Shown here: one piece after another, positions 51,236 to 61,499 of the stretch
Numbering within the stretch: position 1 is the first letter of the stretch
How the letters are laid out: each line of letters starts with the position of its first letter
Assembly: GCA_030743005.1 (NCBI GenBank)
Contig: JASLTG010000004.1
Location: 1 to 64,000, forward strand
Reading direction: 5' to 3'
Length of the DNA: 64,000 nucleotides
DNA from: Acidimicrobiales bacterium
Lineage (GTDB): Bacteria > Actinomycetota > Acidimicrobiia > Acidimicrobiales > Poriferisodalaceae
Notes under the pieces: model-generated
The model's database searches: none
What the model saw: only the letters and a program-made list of their open reading frames with translations
Told to the model about the DNA's origin: nothing
Made by a program: the position numbers and the translations under genes

Positions 51236-51340
51236 CTACTCAAAGTTGGCATTGAACGGCCAAAGATTCATGGAGACGGGAGATGAGGGCAGTACGCTGG
51301 CGTCTGCTTGTTTTAATCCCCGAATCCGGAGTCGTTCACC

Positions 51341-51637
51341 ATGGCACTGCTATTGCCAATCATTGTCTTTGTTGGCATGTATTTCTTGATCCTGCGACCT
51401 CAGCAGAAACGAATGAAGGCACGAGAGGCACTGGTCCGCGCAGCCGGCGTTGGGGATGAAGTGGCGACCGTCGGCGGAGTGATCGGCATCATCGTGGCAG
51501 AGGAAGACGAAAACGTTGTTTCCCTCGAAGTTGACGACGACGTTGAGCTAAGAGTGCAGCGACGGTCAATCGGAGAAATTGTCACAAAAGCAGAAGAAGC
51601 CGCTGACGGTTCCGATAACGCTGACGACGAAGACTGA
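51341..51637 (+). CDS. yajC: Preprotein translocase accessory subunit YajC
   Basis: A 98-residue protein with one N-terminal membrane helix (LLLPIIVFVGMYFLILRP) followed by the conserved PQQKRMKAREALV and a small beta domain (GDEVATVGGVIGIIVAEEDE). It associates with SecDF-YidC at the membrane. CCGGAG lies 10 bases before the ATG. The acidic tail (AADGSDNADDED) is low in complexity. The 105-base gap upstream holds no gene and only a short TTGGC/GCCAA stem near 51246-51263. Confidence 0.92.
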   Translation: MALLLPIIVFVGMYFLILRPQQKRMKAREALVRAAGVGDEVATVGGVIGIIVAEEDENVVSLEVDDDVELRVQRRSIGEIVTKAEEAADGSDNADDED

Positions 51638-51669
51638 GTATCAAGCTTTAGCTGAATTGGATTAGATCC

Positions 51670-53094
51670 GTGCGCCGTTCCCATATTGTCTCACTCTTCA
51701 TGGTCCTGCTTATTGTTGGAGCATCGCTAGCAGGCGTCTTGTCTGCAGGGTGGACCCCAGTGCTTGGAGTGCAACTCCAAGGCGGGGTAGAAGTTGTTCT
51801 GCGTCCAGCAGACGAAGTATCTGACGAGCAATTTGAACGTGCAATCGAAATTATTCGAAATCGTATTGATGCAATTGGTGTAGCGGAACCAGATATCACC
51901 CGACAGGGAGATCAGGTAGTTATTCAACTACCGGGAGTCAAAGACAAACAACGAGCGGTAGACCTCATAGGTAAAACAGCTGAATTGACCTTCAGGCCCG
52001 TGATCACTTTCTTCGACCCATTCGACCCCAACCAACGAGCAGCAGCCAAACAAGTAGTTGAAGGTTCAGCGGTTGCCGAAGACGAAAATGTTGATGGAGA
52101 CACCGAACCAACCGTGTCACTTTCAGATCTGCTAACGCCACCCGACCAAGATGATGCAGCAGCCACGGTTGCCGTTTTGGGTTCCACCGGGCAAACAGGG
52201 TTCGTTTTGGCTCCTGCACAACTAACTGGAGAGGTCATAGAAGAGGCTGTAGCCACCTTCCAAGGTCAATGGATCGTCAACCTGTCGTTCAACGAAGAAG
52301 GAGCACTCCTTTTCGATCAGATGGCCGTTGCTAACTATGAGCGACAAGTAGCGATCGTCCTTGATGGGGTAGTTGAATCAGCGCCGACGATCAATGCCAC
52401 CGAATTCAAGGGTCAGGCAGTGATTTCAGGATCATTTGATGAAGCGGAAGCAAAGAACCTTGCATTAGTCCTTCGTTTCGGAGCCCTCCCAGTTGAGTTC
52501 GAACGAGACGACGTGCGGACGGTCTCCGCGACGCTGGGAGAAGGAACACTGCGCGCTGGCGTGATCGCCGGTTTAGTCGGTTTGGCGTTGGTTGGTCTGT
52601 ACATGCTGCTTTACTACCGACTGCTTGGGTTCGTGGCGATCTGCAGCCTTGCAGTGAGTGGCGCCACGCTATGGTCAATCATTGCTTGGTTGGGTGAGAG
52701 TAAAGGTTTGGCCCTGACGCTGGCGGGTGCAACCGGCATCATCGTTTCAATCGGTGTTCAGGTCGACTCAAACATCGTTTACTACGAGAGAATCAAAGAA
52801 GAAGTCCGACGAGGTCGAGCCGTGAGATCTGCGGCAGACGGCAGTTTCCGGGCCGCATTTTCAACCATCATCTGGGCTGACCTTGCCTCTCTTATTGGTG
52901 CCGGAGTTTTGTACCAGTTGACGAGCGGAACAGTCAGAGGTTTTGCGCTGTACCTAGGTATTACAACTCTTATCGACCTTGCTGTCTCCTTCTTCTTTAT
53001 GCGACCTCTAGTGGTCTTCGTCGCTCGACGTCTCGTAAATGAACGTCCTAAGCGACTTGGCCTCACCACGATTACTGAGGAGGCATCGGTATGA
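51670..53094 (+). CDS. secD: Protein translocase subunit SecD
   Basis: A 474-residue RND-type membrane protein that uses the proton gradient to help pull exported proteins across. One N-terminal helix, a large external P1 domain (about 30-290; VLGVQLQGGVEVVLRPADE and the segment QVVIQLPGVKD) and five C-terminal helices with the SecD motif ISIGVQVDSNIVYYERIKEE (normally VGMAVDANVLI-like) are visible. It is within the size range of actinobacterial SecD. GTG start. It overlaps secF by 4 bases. Confidence 0.96.
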   Translation: MRRSHIVSLFMVLLIVGASLAGVLSAGWTPVLGVQLQGGVEVVLRPADEVSDEQFERAIEIIRNRIDAIGVAEPDITRQGDQVVIQLPGVKDKQRAVDLIGKTAELTFRPVITFFDPFDPNQRAAAKQVVEGSAVAEDENVDGDTEPTVSLSDLLTPPDQDDAAATVAVLGSTGQTGFVLAPAQLTGEVIEEAVATFQGQWIVNLSFNEEGALLFDQMAVANYERQVAIVLDGVVESAPTINATEFKGQAVISGSFDEAEAKNLALVLRFGALPVEFERDDVRTVSATLGEGTLRAGVIAGLVGLALVGLYMLLYYRLLGFVAICSLAVSGATLWSIIAWLGESKGLALTLAGATGIIVSIGVQVDSNIVYYERIKEEVRRGRAVRSAADGSFRAAFSTIIWADLASLIGAGVLYQLTSGTVRGFALYLGITTLIDLAVSFFFMRPLVVFVARRLVNERPKRLGLTTITEEASV

Positions 53095-54146
53095 GTTTTT
53101 CAATTAGACGCCTGTATCGCGGCGATACCTCATGGGACTTCTTAGGAGTTTCAAGGCGCGTACTCACCGGTTCGATCGTCGCTGTCTTGATCTGTGTCGC
53201 CGCGCTGTTCATTCAAGGGTTAAACCTAGGAATCGAATTCGAGGGCGGTGGTGTCTGGGAGGCCCCGGCCTCAGAAGACGTCACTACCGACGCGATACGG
53301 CAGACCGCATCGAACGTCGGTATGACTGACGCACGAGTCCAACGGATTACCGGCGGAGATGACATCTTTCGTGTTCGAGGTGAGCTACCAGCAGGAGAAA
53401 CAGCAGAATCAATTGGTTCAGCACTAGCAGTGACAGCTCAAGTTGAGTCAGAGTTAGTTAGTGCTCGCACTGTCAGCCCTTCCTTTGGAGACGAAGTGGC
53501 AGGAAAGGCGCGCCGAGCCTTAGTGGTGTTCTTCATCCTTATCGCCTTGTACCTGACGCTCAGATTTGAGTGGAAGATGGCACTTGGGGCGTTGGTGGCA
53601 GTGGCGCACGACATAGCCCTCACTGTCGGTATCTATGCGATCTTCCAATTCGAGATCAGCCCCGCAACCGTCGTAGCGTTCCTAACAATTATGGGTTACT
53701 CGCTGTACGACACGATAGTTGTCTTCGACCGGGTCAAAGACAACGAACGATCACTTTCGCTTAAAACACGGATGACCTACTTAGACCTTGCCAATGTCTC
53801 ACTAAATCAAGTGATCATGCGATCAGTGAACACCACTATTACCTCAGTCCTGCCGGTCGTGTCTCTACTAGTCGTCGGTTCGTTAATCATGGGAGCAAGT
53901 AGCTTGCAAGAGTTCGCTATTGCCCTACTAATTGGCTTACTGGTGGGCTCTTACAGTTCTCTTTTTGTGGCGATGCCCCTGGTGTCCTCACTCAAACGTC
54001 GCGAACCGCACTGGGCTGAACAAGACCGAAACGCAGCACTATTAAGTGAATCGAACTCGATAGAGAACGCGGCAACCGCCCTTGCTGCGGACCGCTATGA
54101 CAGAAGCGCCCCGCCAAGACCGCGCAAGAAGGGGCGAAAGCGCTGA
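53091..54146 (+). CDS. secF: Protein translocase subunit SecF
   Basis: A 351-residue partner of SecD: one N-terminal helix, a P1-type external segment (about 45-130; GLNLGIEFEGGGVWE) and five helices with FLTIMGYSLYDTIVVFDRVK, the SecF signature, and NTTITSVLPVVSLLVVG. A basic cytosolic tail (SAPPRPRKKGRKR) ends the protein. ATGA overlap with secD. Confidence 0.96.
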   Translation: MSFSIRRLYRGDTSWDFLGVSRRVLTGSIVAVLICVAALFIQGLNLGIEFEGGGVWEAPASEDVTTDAIRQTASNVGMTDARVQRITGGDDIFRVRGELPAGETAESIGSALAVTAQVESELVSARTVSPSFGDEVAGKARRALVVFFILIALYLTLRFEWKMALGALVAVAHDIALTVGIYAIFQFEISPATVVAFLTIMGYSLYDTIVVFDRVKDNERSLSLKTRMTYLDLANVSLNQVIMRSVNTTITSVLPVVSLLVVGSLIMGASSLQEFAIALLIGLLVGSYSSLFVAMPLVSSLKRREPHWAEQDRNAALLSESNSIENAATALAADRYDRSAPPRPRKKGRKR

Positions 54147-54169
54147 ACGAACCCTGAGGTATTGATCAG

Positions 54170-54703
54170 ATGAAAGAACAGCTTGACCCTGAATCGCTCA
54201 AGAATCTCATCGATGCTGTGCGGGACTTTCCTCAACCCGGGGTTGTCTTTCGAGATATCACCCCCTTGTTGCGGCAACCCGGAGCCTTAAATATCGCTGC
54301 AGCAGCAATGGCATCAGAGTTCACAACTTCTTCAATCACGCATGTAATGGGGATTGAATCCCGAGGCTTCCTGTTTGGGCCAGCGATCGCCGATCAACTA
54401 AATATGGGATTTTCACCAATTCGCAAACCCGGGAAACTCCCAGGAAAGACAATTTCGGAAACCTATGGCTTGGAATACGGCACCGACACCATAGAGATTC
54501 AGGCTGACATCATCGGCCCAGGCGATCGGGTTCTACTCGTCGATGATGTACTTGCCACTGGAGGAACACTCTCGGCTGCGGAGCGTCTAGTAGTTGCAAC
54601 GGGCGCGGAAGTAGCAGGCGTAACGGTGCTCATCGAGTTGGATTTCCTTAACGGTCGCGAACAACTTGGTGTACGTCACGTTGCTGCCGTGATTCACTAT
54701 TAG
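54170..54703 (+). CDS. apt: Adenine phosphoribosyltransferase
   Basis: A 177-residue purine salvage enzyme converting adenine and PRPP to AMP. The PRPP motif is VLLVDDVLATGGTLSAAERL, with the N-terminal DFPQPGVVFRDITPLL and GIESRGFLFGPAIADQL. The RKPGKLPGKT flexible loop is present. The GAGG upstream of the ATG is about 10 bases away. The next gene is relA, the usual actinobacterial order. Confidence 0.96.
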   Translation: MKEQLDPESLKNLIDAVRDFPQPGVVFRDITPLLRQPGALNIAAAAMASEFTTSSITHVMGIESRGFLFGPAIADQLNMGFSPIRKPGKLPGKTISETYGLEYGTDTIEIQADIIGPGDRVLLVDDVLATGGTLSAAERLVVATGAEVAGVTVLIELDFLNGREQLGVRHVAAVIHY

Positions 54704-54736
54704 GTAGATGAACAGCTACCTCCGTCCTCCTACCTG

Positions 54737-56962
54737 ATGGCCGCCGTAACGAGAGTCCTGCCTTGGCGCCGATCAGTTACCCCTGTCCACACGGAAATTC
54801 AGGGAGTCGTCGACCGATATAAGGCCCGTTGGCCCCGAAGCTCTCCAGACTTGCTCATTCGAGCTTATGAAACAGCGGAAAAAGCACACCAAGGGCAACG
54901 AAGAAAATCTGGGGAAGCGTACATACTTCACCCAGTAGCAGTTGCTTCGGTTGTAGCCGAAATGGGGCTGGATGATGTGTCGATAGCCGCGGCGTTATTA
55001 CATGATGCGGTTGAAGACACCGGCGTAGAACTAATAGATATAAAAAATGAATTCGGTCACGACGTCGCCGCCCTCGTCGATGGTGTAACAAAACTTGACC
55101 GGGTCAGATTTGCGACCAAACAAGCACAGCAGGCTGCCACGTTGCGAAAAATGTTGGTCGCGATGGCACAGGACCTGCGTGTTCTACTCATCAAACTCGC
55201 GGACCGACTACATAATATGAGAACCCTTGGGGCTCTCCAGCCGACAAAACAAGAACAAATAGCGCGCGAAACACTGGACGTGTATGCGCCTCTCGCTCAC
55301 AGACTAGGAATGCAAGAAGTCAGAAATGAACTTGAAGATTTAGCGTTCGCAGCCCTTTATCCAAAACGTTATGCAGAAATTGACCGCCTGCTCGCTGAAC
55401 GAACTCCAGCCCAAGAGGCATACCTAGAAGGAGTTTCGGAGACCATACGAGGTCAACTAACCAAGACCTCTGTAGATGCAGTGGTAACTGGTAGAAGAAA
55501 ACACCACTGGGCTGTCTACGAAAAGATGGTGGTTAAAGGCAGATCATTCGACGAAATCTTCGATCTAGTCGGGATCAGAGTGGTCGTGTCAACGATCAGA
55601 GACGCCTACGGCGCGTTGGGTTCGATACACAGCACTTGGAAACCAGTTTCGGGACGATTCAAAGACTACATAGCGATGCCGAAATTCAATCTGTATCAGT
55701 CGCTTCACACAACAGTGGTAGGCCCCGAAGGCATCAGCTTAGAAGTCCAAATCAGAACCAATGATATGCATCAGCGAGCCGAACATGGAGTGGCCGCCCA
55801 TTGGCGCTACAAAGATCCTTCCGAAGGTTCTGGCGCAGATATGCCGTGGCTGAACACAATTGTCGACTGGCAAGCCGAGACAGATGACCCCGAAGAATTC
55901 ATGCGAACCCTGGCAGTCGACTTAGACCAAGACGAGGTATACGTATTCACACCCAAAGGTGACGTTAGGACCCTCGCAACAGAATCAACACCAATAGATT
56001 TCGCGTACGCGATCCACACTGATATCGGTGACTCAACGATAGGCGCGAAAATCGACGGCAGACTCGTTCCCCTAGACCGAAAACTGCAATCAGGTGACAC
56101 CGTCGAGGTATTCACATCCAAAGTTGACGGAGCCGGACCGTCTCGCGATTGGCTCGACATAGCCACAACGCCAAAAGCCAGAAACGGGATCAAACAATGG
56201 TTCGCGAAGTCAGATCGAGAAGAGATGCTCGAACTAGGCAGAGAACAAATAACAGAGGCCATGCGCAAGGAAGGCTTACGAGCACAGTTGCTGATCGAGA
56301 GTGACGAGCTGAGTCATGTAGCGGAACAATTCAATCGCGGTGACCTAACGGATCTGTACGAGGCAGTCGGAAAGGGTGACCTAAAGGCAACAGCGGTTGC
56401 CAAGCGCCTAGTAGCAAACCTACGCGGAGAAGAGAGCGACCAACGGTTGCCAGCCAAACCAGCACAGCACCGAGGATCCCGACGTCGCCGGACTAGCGGA
56501 GTTCATGTAGAAGGATTTGATGATTCGTTAGTTCGCCTCGCCGGATGTTGTAACCCAGTTCCGAGAGACGAAATCCTTGGTTTCGTAACTAAAGGGCGCG
56601 GCATCTCGATCCATCGAGATGACTGTGCCAATGCTTCAGAACTAGTTGAATCATCTGGCGCCCGCCAAGTCGAAGTTGATTGGGACGCAGCATTCTCTGG
56701 TCAGTTCCGCACCAGCATCGAGGTACGAGCACTTGACCGAGATCACCTCCTCGCCGACGTTGTATCTGTCATATCCGACCATCACCTCAGTATCTCTAGC
56801 GCCCACACGTTCACTGGCGATGACCAAGTGTCCGTTTTGCAGTTCGACATCGAGGTTGGAGACCCGACCTTGTTGGAACAACTTCTTGGCGCGGTAAGAG
56901 AGGTCGACGGTGTTTTTGATACACATCGAGTAGTTCCCAACAGTGTGCGACCCCCATCTTGA
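54737..56962 (+). CDS. relA: Bifunctional (p)ppGpp synthetase/hydrolase, RelA/SpoT (Rel)
   Basis: A 741-residue long RSH protein controlling the stringent response. The HD hydrolase domain (about 45-200) has YILHPVAVASVVAEMGLDD and the intact ALLHDAVEDTGVE. The synthetase domain (about 240-360) has GRRKHHWAVYEKMVVKGRSF and RFKDYIAMPKFNLYQSLHTT. A TGS domain (about 400-460; EVYVFTPKGDVRTLATESTP) and the zinc-finger and ACT regions (GCCNPVPRDEILGFVTKGRG; C-terminal 670-741) follow. Both activities are expected. Confidence 0.97.
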   Translation: MAAVTRVLPWRRSVTPVHTEIQGVVDRYKARWPRSSPDLLIRAYETAEKAHQGQRRKSGEAYILHPVAVASVVAEMGLDDVSIAAALLHDAVEDTGVELIDIKNEFGHDVAALVDGVTKLDRVRFATKQAQQAATLRKMLVAMAQDLRVLLIKLADRLHNMRTLGALQPTKQEQIARETLDVYAPLAHRLGMQEVRNELEDLAFAALYPKRYAEIDRLLAERTPAQEAYLEGVSETIRGQLTKTSVDAVVTGRRKHHWAVYEKMVVKGRSFDEIFDLVGIRVVVSTIRDAYGALGSIHSTWKPVSGRFKDYIAMPKFNLYQSLHTTVVGPEGISLEVQIRTNDMHQRAEHGVAAHWRYKDPSEGSGADMPWLNTIVDWQAETDDPEEFMRTLAVDLDQDEVYVFTPKGDVRTLATESTPIDFAYAIHTDIGDSTIGAKIDGRLVPLDRKLQSGDTVEVFTSKVDGAGPSRDWLDIATTPKARNGIKQWFAKSDREEMLELGREQITEAMRKEGLRAQLLIESDELSHVAEQFNRGDLTDLYEAVGKGDLKATAVAKRLVANLRGEESDQRLPAKPAQHRGSRRRRTSGVHVEGFDDSLVRLAGCCNPVPRDEILGFVTKGRGISIHRDDCANASELVESSGARQVEVDWDAAFSGQFRTSIEVRALDRDHLLADVVSVISDHHLSISSAHTFTGDDQVSVLQFDIEVGDPTLLEQLLGAVREVDGVFDTHRVVPNSVRPPS

Positions 56963-57013
56963 ACTAGCTGACGGTAGACAGAAAAGTGTCAGGGACTTTG
57001 TGGCTCAAGCATC

Positions 57014-57019
57014 TACGAT
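57014..57019 (+). promoter_or_regulatory. Candidate -10 box TACGAT for hisS
   Basis: TACGAT lies 54 bases before the hisS ATG in a 111-base gap and would give a leader of about 47 bases including GAGGAT close to the start. No good -35 box is visible, and no T-box-like structure could be recognised by eye. Confidence 0.3.
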
Positions 57020-57073
57020 GGTGAGTTCACCGGGCAGTAACTTTCTCCACCACTCAACGCCCGAGGATTATCC

Positions 57074-58351
57074 ATGTCGAAGAAGGCCAATACCTTCCAA
57101 ACTCCAATCGGGACACGGGACCTCTTGCCCGAGGAGTCTGCGCGCTGGGAAGCAGTAATAGAAGTTTTTTCTAGCGTCGCATCCCGTGCAGGATTTTCTT
57201 TGATAGACACACCCATTTTTGAAGACATCGGTGTCTTCTCGCGAATCGGTGAAGGTACCGATGTCGTTGGTAAAGAAATGTATGAATTCCTGGATCGGGG
57301 CGAACGCCGAAGGGCTTTACGGCCCGAAGGGACAGCGGCAGTTTGTAGAGCCTTCGCTCAACACCGCCCTCCCGTTCCATGGAAGGTGTATTACCGAGGC
57401 CCCTATTTCCGTTACGAAGCCCCACAGGCCGGCCGATTCAGACAGTTCCACCAATTTGGAATAGAGAGCATCGGATCAGACGACCCAGATATTGATGCAG
57501 AAGTGATTGCAGTGGGGTGGAACGTGCTGCAAAACGTCGGACTCAAAGAAGTTGACTTACTTGTGAACTCAATGGGTGATCCAGAGACAAGAAAGAATTA
57601 CCAAGAAGCCCTAGGAACTTTCCTCAAAGACCACTCAGATGAATTAGATGAAGAGGACCAGAGCAAAGTGGAGTCTCACCCGTTAAGAGTTCTGGACTCC
57701 AAGCGAGCAGCGACGCAAAACGTCACCGCTAAGGCACCAAGGGTCAACGATTTTCTGAGCGTCGGAGCTCAGGAACATTTTGACCGAGTCAAAGACGGAC
57801 TCACAGCTTTAGATATCCCTTTTTCGGTCGAGCCGAGACTTGTCCGTGGTCTGGACTATTACACCCACACGACCTTTGAATTTCAGAGCTTGGCTCTTGA
57901 AAGCGCCCAAAACACAGTGTGCGGTGGTGGTAGGTATAACGGGTTGATCGAAGAACTAGGCGGTCCACCAACACCTGGCATTGGGTTTGGCATGGGCATC
58001 GAGCGACTACTTTTGGCTTGTGATGCTGAGGAATCGTTTCCAGTACCCTCTTCTAAGATTCAAGTATGGGTGGTCGACGTTACAGACGGATCCGCAGCTC
58101 GTGACCTAACTCATGATCTCCGCAATAACGGCGTCGTAGCGGACCGTTCCTTCGATCAACGTTCAATGCGAAGCCAAATGCGTAGTGCAAATCGATCCGG
58201 TGCAGAAATAGCTTTAATCATCGGTGACCAAGAGGTAACTGAAGAGACGGCGGCCATACGAATGCTGCGGGATGAGGAAAGTGAACAAATAGTTGTCCCG
58301 CGTAATGCAGCTGTAGCCGAAGTTCAACGCCTCCTGGGGCTCGATTCTTAA
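57074..58351 (+). CDS. hisS: Histidine-tRNA ligase
   Basis: A 425-residue class II synthetase. The N-terminal TPIGTRDLLPEESARWEAV, motif 2 YRGPYFRYEAPQAGRFRQF, the HisA/HisB signatures RLVRGLDYYTHTTFEFQ and GGGRYNGLIEELGGPPTPGI (motif 3 follows in GFGMGIERLLLA) and a C-terminal anticodon domain (about 325-425) are present. The start is preceded by GAGGAT. Confidence 0.97.
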   Translation: MSKKANTFQTPIGTRDLLPEESARWEAVIEVFSSVASRAGFSLIDTPIFEDIGVFSRIGEGTDVVGKEMYEFLDRGERRRALRPEGTAAVCRAFAQHRPPVPWKVYYRGPYFRYEAPQAGRFRQFHQFGIESIGSDDPDIDAEVIAVGWNVLQNVGLKEVDLLVNSMGDPETRKNYQEALGTFLKDHSDELDEEDQSKVESHPLRVLDSKRAATQNVTAKAPRVNDFLSVGAQEHFDRVKDGLTALDIPFSVEPRLVRGLDYYTHTTFEFQSLALESAQNTVCGGGRYNGLIEELGGPPTPGIGFGMGIERLLLACDAEESFPVPSSKIQVWVVDVTDGSAARDLTHDLRNNGVVADRSFDQRSMRSQMRSANRSGAEIALIIGDQEVTEETAAIRMLRDEESEQIVVPRNAAVAEVQRLLGLDS

Positions 58352-58379
58352 ATATGAGCTACTGCTCTGGAGATAGATC

Positions 58380-60119
58380 ATGACAATAAGAACTGACTAC
58401 TGCGGACGACTTTCCGTTGACGACATAGGAAAAACTGTCACCGTGTGTGGCTGGGTATCCAAACGTCGAGAACACGGCGAGTTCCTGGCATTCGTCGACC
58501 TCCGTGACCGGACTGGAATGATCCAGTGCGTCGTCGACCATGCTCATGACATTCGTAGTGAGTACGTGTTGGCGATTACGGGGACTGTGAGAGAACGACC
58601 AGCCGAAACCGTGAACGAAGAATTATCCACCGGTTCCATAGAGATTGGTGATGCGACAGTCGAAGTTCTCTCTCAAGCCGAACCGCCCCCATTTCAGATA
58701 AGTGGACGGGTTGAAGTTGATGAAACCATCCGAATTCGACATCGCTACCTAGATCTGCGAACGGGAAGGATGCAACGAAATCTTCGAAGTCGAGCCTTGA
58801 TCAACTCCGCTATTCGTCGTGCCATGGACGCTCAGGAATTTGTGGAAGTCGAAACACCGATGCTCATCGCGTCGACCCCTGAAGGTGCCAGAGATTTTGT
58901 TGTTCCAAGTCGGTTAACTCCCGGCAGCTTTTACGCCCTCCCACAGAGCCCTCAGTTGTTCAAACAGTTATGCATGGTTGGAGGCATAGACCGCTACTAC
59001 CAGATAGCGCGCTGCATGAGAGATGAAGATCTTCGGGCAGATAGGCAATTTGAATTTACGCAATTAGATATGGAAATGAGTTTCGTTGACGGTCAAGACG
59101 TCAGAGCCGTCGTATCAGAAGCAGTCAGCGAGGCAGCAGAATCGATAACAGGAGAACGTCCCGGATTGATACCCGAGATGTCGTGGCTTGAAGCCATGAA
59201 TAGGTTCGGTTCAGACAAACCAGACATTCGATTTGGCCTTGAGCTAGTTGAGTTAACTGATGTTTTTGCCAACACTGACTTCAACGCGTTCAAAGCAGCC
59301 TGCATTAAGGGAATCAAGGTCGAAGGTGGCAGCGAGATTGGCCGTAACCAACTCGACCAACTAACCGATAAGGCCAAAAGTTGGGGCGCTAAAGGACTGG
59401 TTTGGGTCAAGGTCGGCGAATCAGGAGAAGTGAATTCTCCAGTGGCCAAGTTCATGAGCGAAGAAGAGATCTCAAATCTATTGGCGGCCATGGGAGCGGT
59501 GGCGGGCGACATTTGTTATCTCATTGCTGACGACTGGCGTCAAACAGTTCACGTTTTAGGACTCCTGCGGCTCGAACTAGGTAAGCCCCCAGTAAACGAA
59601 GGAGGTTTCCACTTTCTCTGGGTAGTGGACTTCCCGCTTTTTGAAGATATCGATGGCGAAGGAAACCCGGTACCGGCTCACCATCCATTCACTATGCCGC
59701 ATGAAGATGACCTGGAACTTCTTTCAGGCACTGCAGAACCTAACGATCTATTACGAGTGAGGTCCCAAGCGTACGATTTGGTGTTGAACGGATGGGAATT
59801 GGGGTCTGGGAGTGTGCGTATCCACCGGAGAGAGATCCAACAACAGATCTTTGGTCTTTTGGGAATCAGTGAAGAAGAATCACAACAAAAGTTCGGGTTC
59901 TTGATGGATGCTTTCCGCTATGGGGCGCCACCGCACGCTGGTTTCGCGTTTGGAATCGACCGACTAGTGGCACTGCTGGTGGGAGAAGAAAATATTCGCG
60001 AAGTCATAGCGTTCCCGAAGAGTCAATCCGGGACCGACCCGCTGACCGAAGCCCCAACGCCTATCGACCAGACTCAACTCGATGAACTTGGGCTTAGGGT
60101 GCTGCCCCCCGCTACTTGA
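58380..60119 (+). CDS. aspS: Aspartate-tRNA ligase (probably aspartate-tRNA(Asp/Asn) ligase)
   Basis: A 579-residue bacterial-type class II synthetase: N-terminal OB fold (about 1-105), catalytic domain with FVEVETPMLIASTPEGARDF, a GAD insertion (about 290-400) and motif 3 GAPPHAGFAFGIDRLVALL. His32 in KRREHGEFLAF sits where non-discriminating bacterial AspRS carry His, so the enzyme may also charge tRNA(Asn), to be amidated by GatCAB (inference). GGAG lies 8 bases ahead of the ATG. Confidence 0.96.
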   Translation: MTIRTDYCGRLSVDDIGKTVTVCGWVSKRREHGEFLAFVDLRDRTGMIQCVVDHAHDIRSEYVLAITGTVRERPAETVNEELSTGSIEIGDATVEVLSQAEPPPFQISGRVEVDETIRIRHRYLDLRTGRMQRNLRSRALINSAIRRAMDAQEFVEVETPMLIASTPEGARDFVVPSRLTPGSFYALPQSPQLFKQLCMVGGIDRYYQIARCMRDEDLRADRQFEFTQLDMEMSFVDGQDVRAVVSEAVSEAAESITGERPGLIPEMSWLEAMNRFGSDKPDIRFGLELVELTDVFANTDFNAFKAACIKGIKVEGGSEIGRNQLDQLTDKAKSWGAKGLVWVKVGESGEVNSPVAKFMSEEEISNLLAAMGAVAGDICYLIADDWRQTVHVLGLLRLELGKPPVNEGGFHFLWVVDFPLFEDIDGEGNPVPAHHPFTMPHEDDLELLSGTAEPNDLLRVRSQAYDLVLNGWELGSGSVRIHRREIQQQIFGLLGISEEESQQKFGFLMDAFRYGAPPHAGFAFGIDRLVALLVGEENIREVIAFPKSQSGTDPLTEAPTPIDQTQLDELGLRVLPPAT

Positions 60120-60142
60120 CCAAAATGTCTTCTGTGGGCAAC

Positions 60143-60148
60143 TAGGTT
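60143..60148 (+). promoter_or_regulatory. Candidate leaderless -10 box TAGGTT for rarA
   Basis: TAGGTT ends 7 bases before the GTG at 60156; the spacer CGTTGGT is not a ribosome-binding site. Confidence 0.45.
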
Positions 60149-60155
60149 CGTTGGT

Positions 60156-61499
60156 GTGAGCGACCTATTTGAGTCAGCAGCTGAAGAAGTAATGAAGCGT
60201 CAAGCTCCACTTGCTGCACGACTTCGCCCCCGCCGGCTCGACGATCTAGTAGGACACGAAGAGTTACTAGGAGCTGAGGCGCCGCTTAGAACTCTTATCG
60301 AAGCGGATCGACTGACCTCAATCATTTTATGGGGTCCCCCTGGATGTGGGAAAACCACCTTGGCTCGGTTGATCGCCAATCACACCGATAAAGAATTCAT
60401 AACGCTGTCCGCGGTATCAGCTTCAGTAAAAGACGTGCGTCTAGTAATTGAAGAAGCGCAACGTCGTCTAGGAGAACGCAGCATAGGAACGATTCTGTTC
60501 CTTGATGAAGTACATCGGTTTAATAAAGCACAGCAAGATGCCCTGCTGCCTTCAGTAGAAGATGGACTGCTAGTTCTCATAGGTGCAACCACCGAGAACC
60601 CATACTTCGAAGTGAACGCGCCACTGCTCTCAAGATCAAACTTATTTCGACTGAACGAATTAACAGATGCATCAATTAAAGAACTTCTGCTGCGTGGGGT
60701 AACTCACGAAGAGGCTGCCATTACTCCAGAAGCAGCAGAACATCTCGCTCATCGCGCAGACGGAGATGCGAGGCGAGCGTTAACTGCTTTGGAAGTAGCG
60801 GTCGTTCTTGCCGGAGGCAAAGGTTCCAACGTTGAACTACAGCATGCGGAACACGCGCTCGACGCGAGAGCCCACCGTTATGGAGATGACGAACACTATG
60901 ACGTTATTTCAGCGTTCATTAAAAGCATTCGAGGCTCAGACGTTGATGCCGGACTCTACTGGCTAGCTCGAATGCTCGAGGCCGGTGAAGATGCCCGTTT
61001 TATAGCGAGAAGACTCGTGATCCTCGCGTCTGAGGACATTGGTATGGCTGACCCCATGTCGTTACTCGTCGCAGATGCAGCCGCGAGAGCAGTTGAATTC
61101 GTAGGACTACCAGAAGCTCAATTGAACTTGGCTCAAGCAGTCATTCATTTAGCGACCGCCCCCAAGTCGAACTCGGCGTTGGTTGCAATCACACAAGCAA
61201 GAAGTGATGTCAAAAAGGGAGTGGGCCGACGAGTACCAGTCCACTTACGCGACGGTCACTACAGCGGCGCGAAAGATCTAGGTCACGGGGCTGGTTACGT
61301 CTACCCGCACGGAAATGAAGAAGGATGGGTCGACCAGCAGTATCTTCCCGATGAGATCACGCATGAACGTTATTACTCACCAACTCAACATGGTCATGAG
61401 GGCGAACTATCCGCACTACGACAGAGGTGGAGAGTGGTTAATAGCTCAATGGAGAATAGTGGCGATAGAGACTCAGCCGATCAGGACCATAACGAATGA
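60156..61499 (+). CDS. rarA: Replication-associated recombination protein RarA (MgsA, AAA+)
   Basis: A 447-residue AAA+ ATPase related to Werner-interacting protein and clamp loaders. Walker A is [17 protein letters not shown], Walker B is [20 protein letters not shown] and sensor 1 is [14 protein letters not shown]. The C-terminal tetramerisation part includes [20 protein letters not shown] and [13 protein letters not shown]. It acts at stalled forks. GTG start; the 3' end overlaps the next gene (ATGA). Confidence 0.95.
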   Translation: MSDLFESAAEEVMKRQAPLAARLRPRRLDDLVGHEELLGAEAPLRTLIEADRLTSIILWGPPGCGKTTLARLIANHTDKEFITLSAVSASVKDVRLVIEEAQRRLGERSIGTILFLDEVHRFNKAQQDALLPSVEDGLLVLIGATTENPYFEVNAPLLSRSNLFRLNELTDASIKELLLRGVTHEEAAITPEAAEHLAHRADGDARRALTALEVAVVLAGGKGSNVELQHAEHALDARAHRYGDDEHYDVISAFIKSIRGSDVDAGLYWLARMLEAGEDARFIARRLVILASEDIGMADPMSLLVADAAARAVEFVGLPEAQLNLAQAVIHLATAPKSNSALVAITQARSDVKKGVGRRVPVHLRDGHYSGAKDLGHGAGYVYPHGNEEGWVDQQYLPDEITHERYYSPTQHGHEGELSALRQRWRVVNSSMENSGDRDSADQDHNE

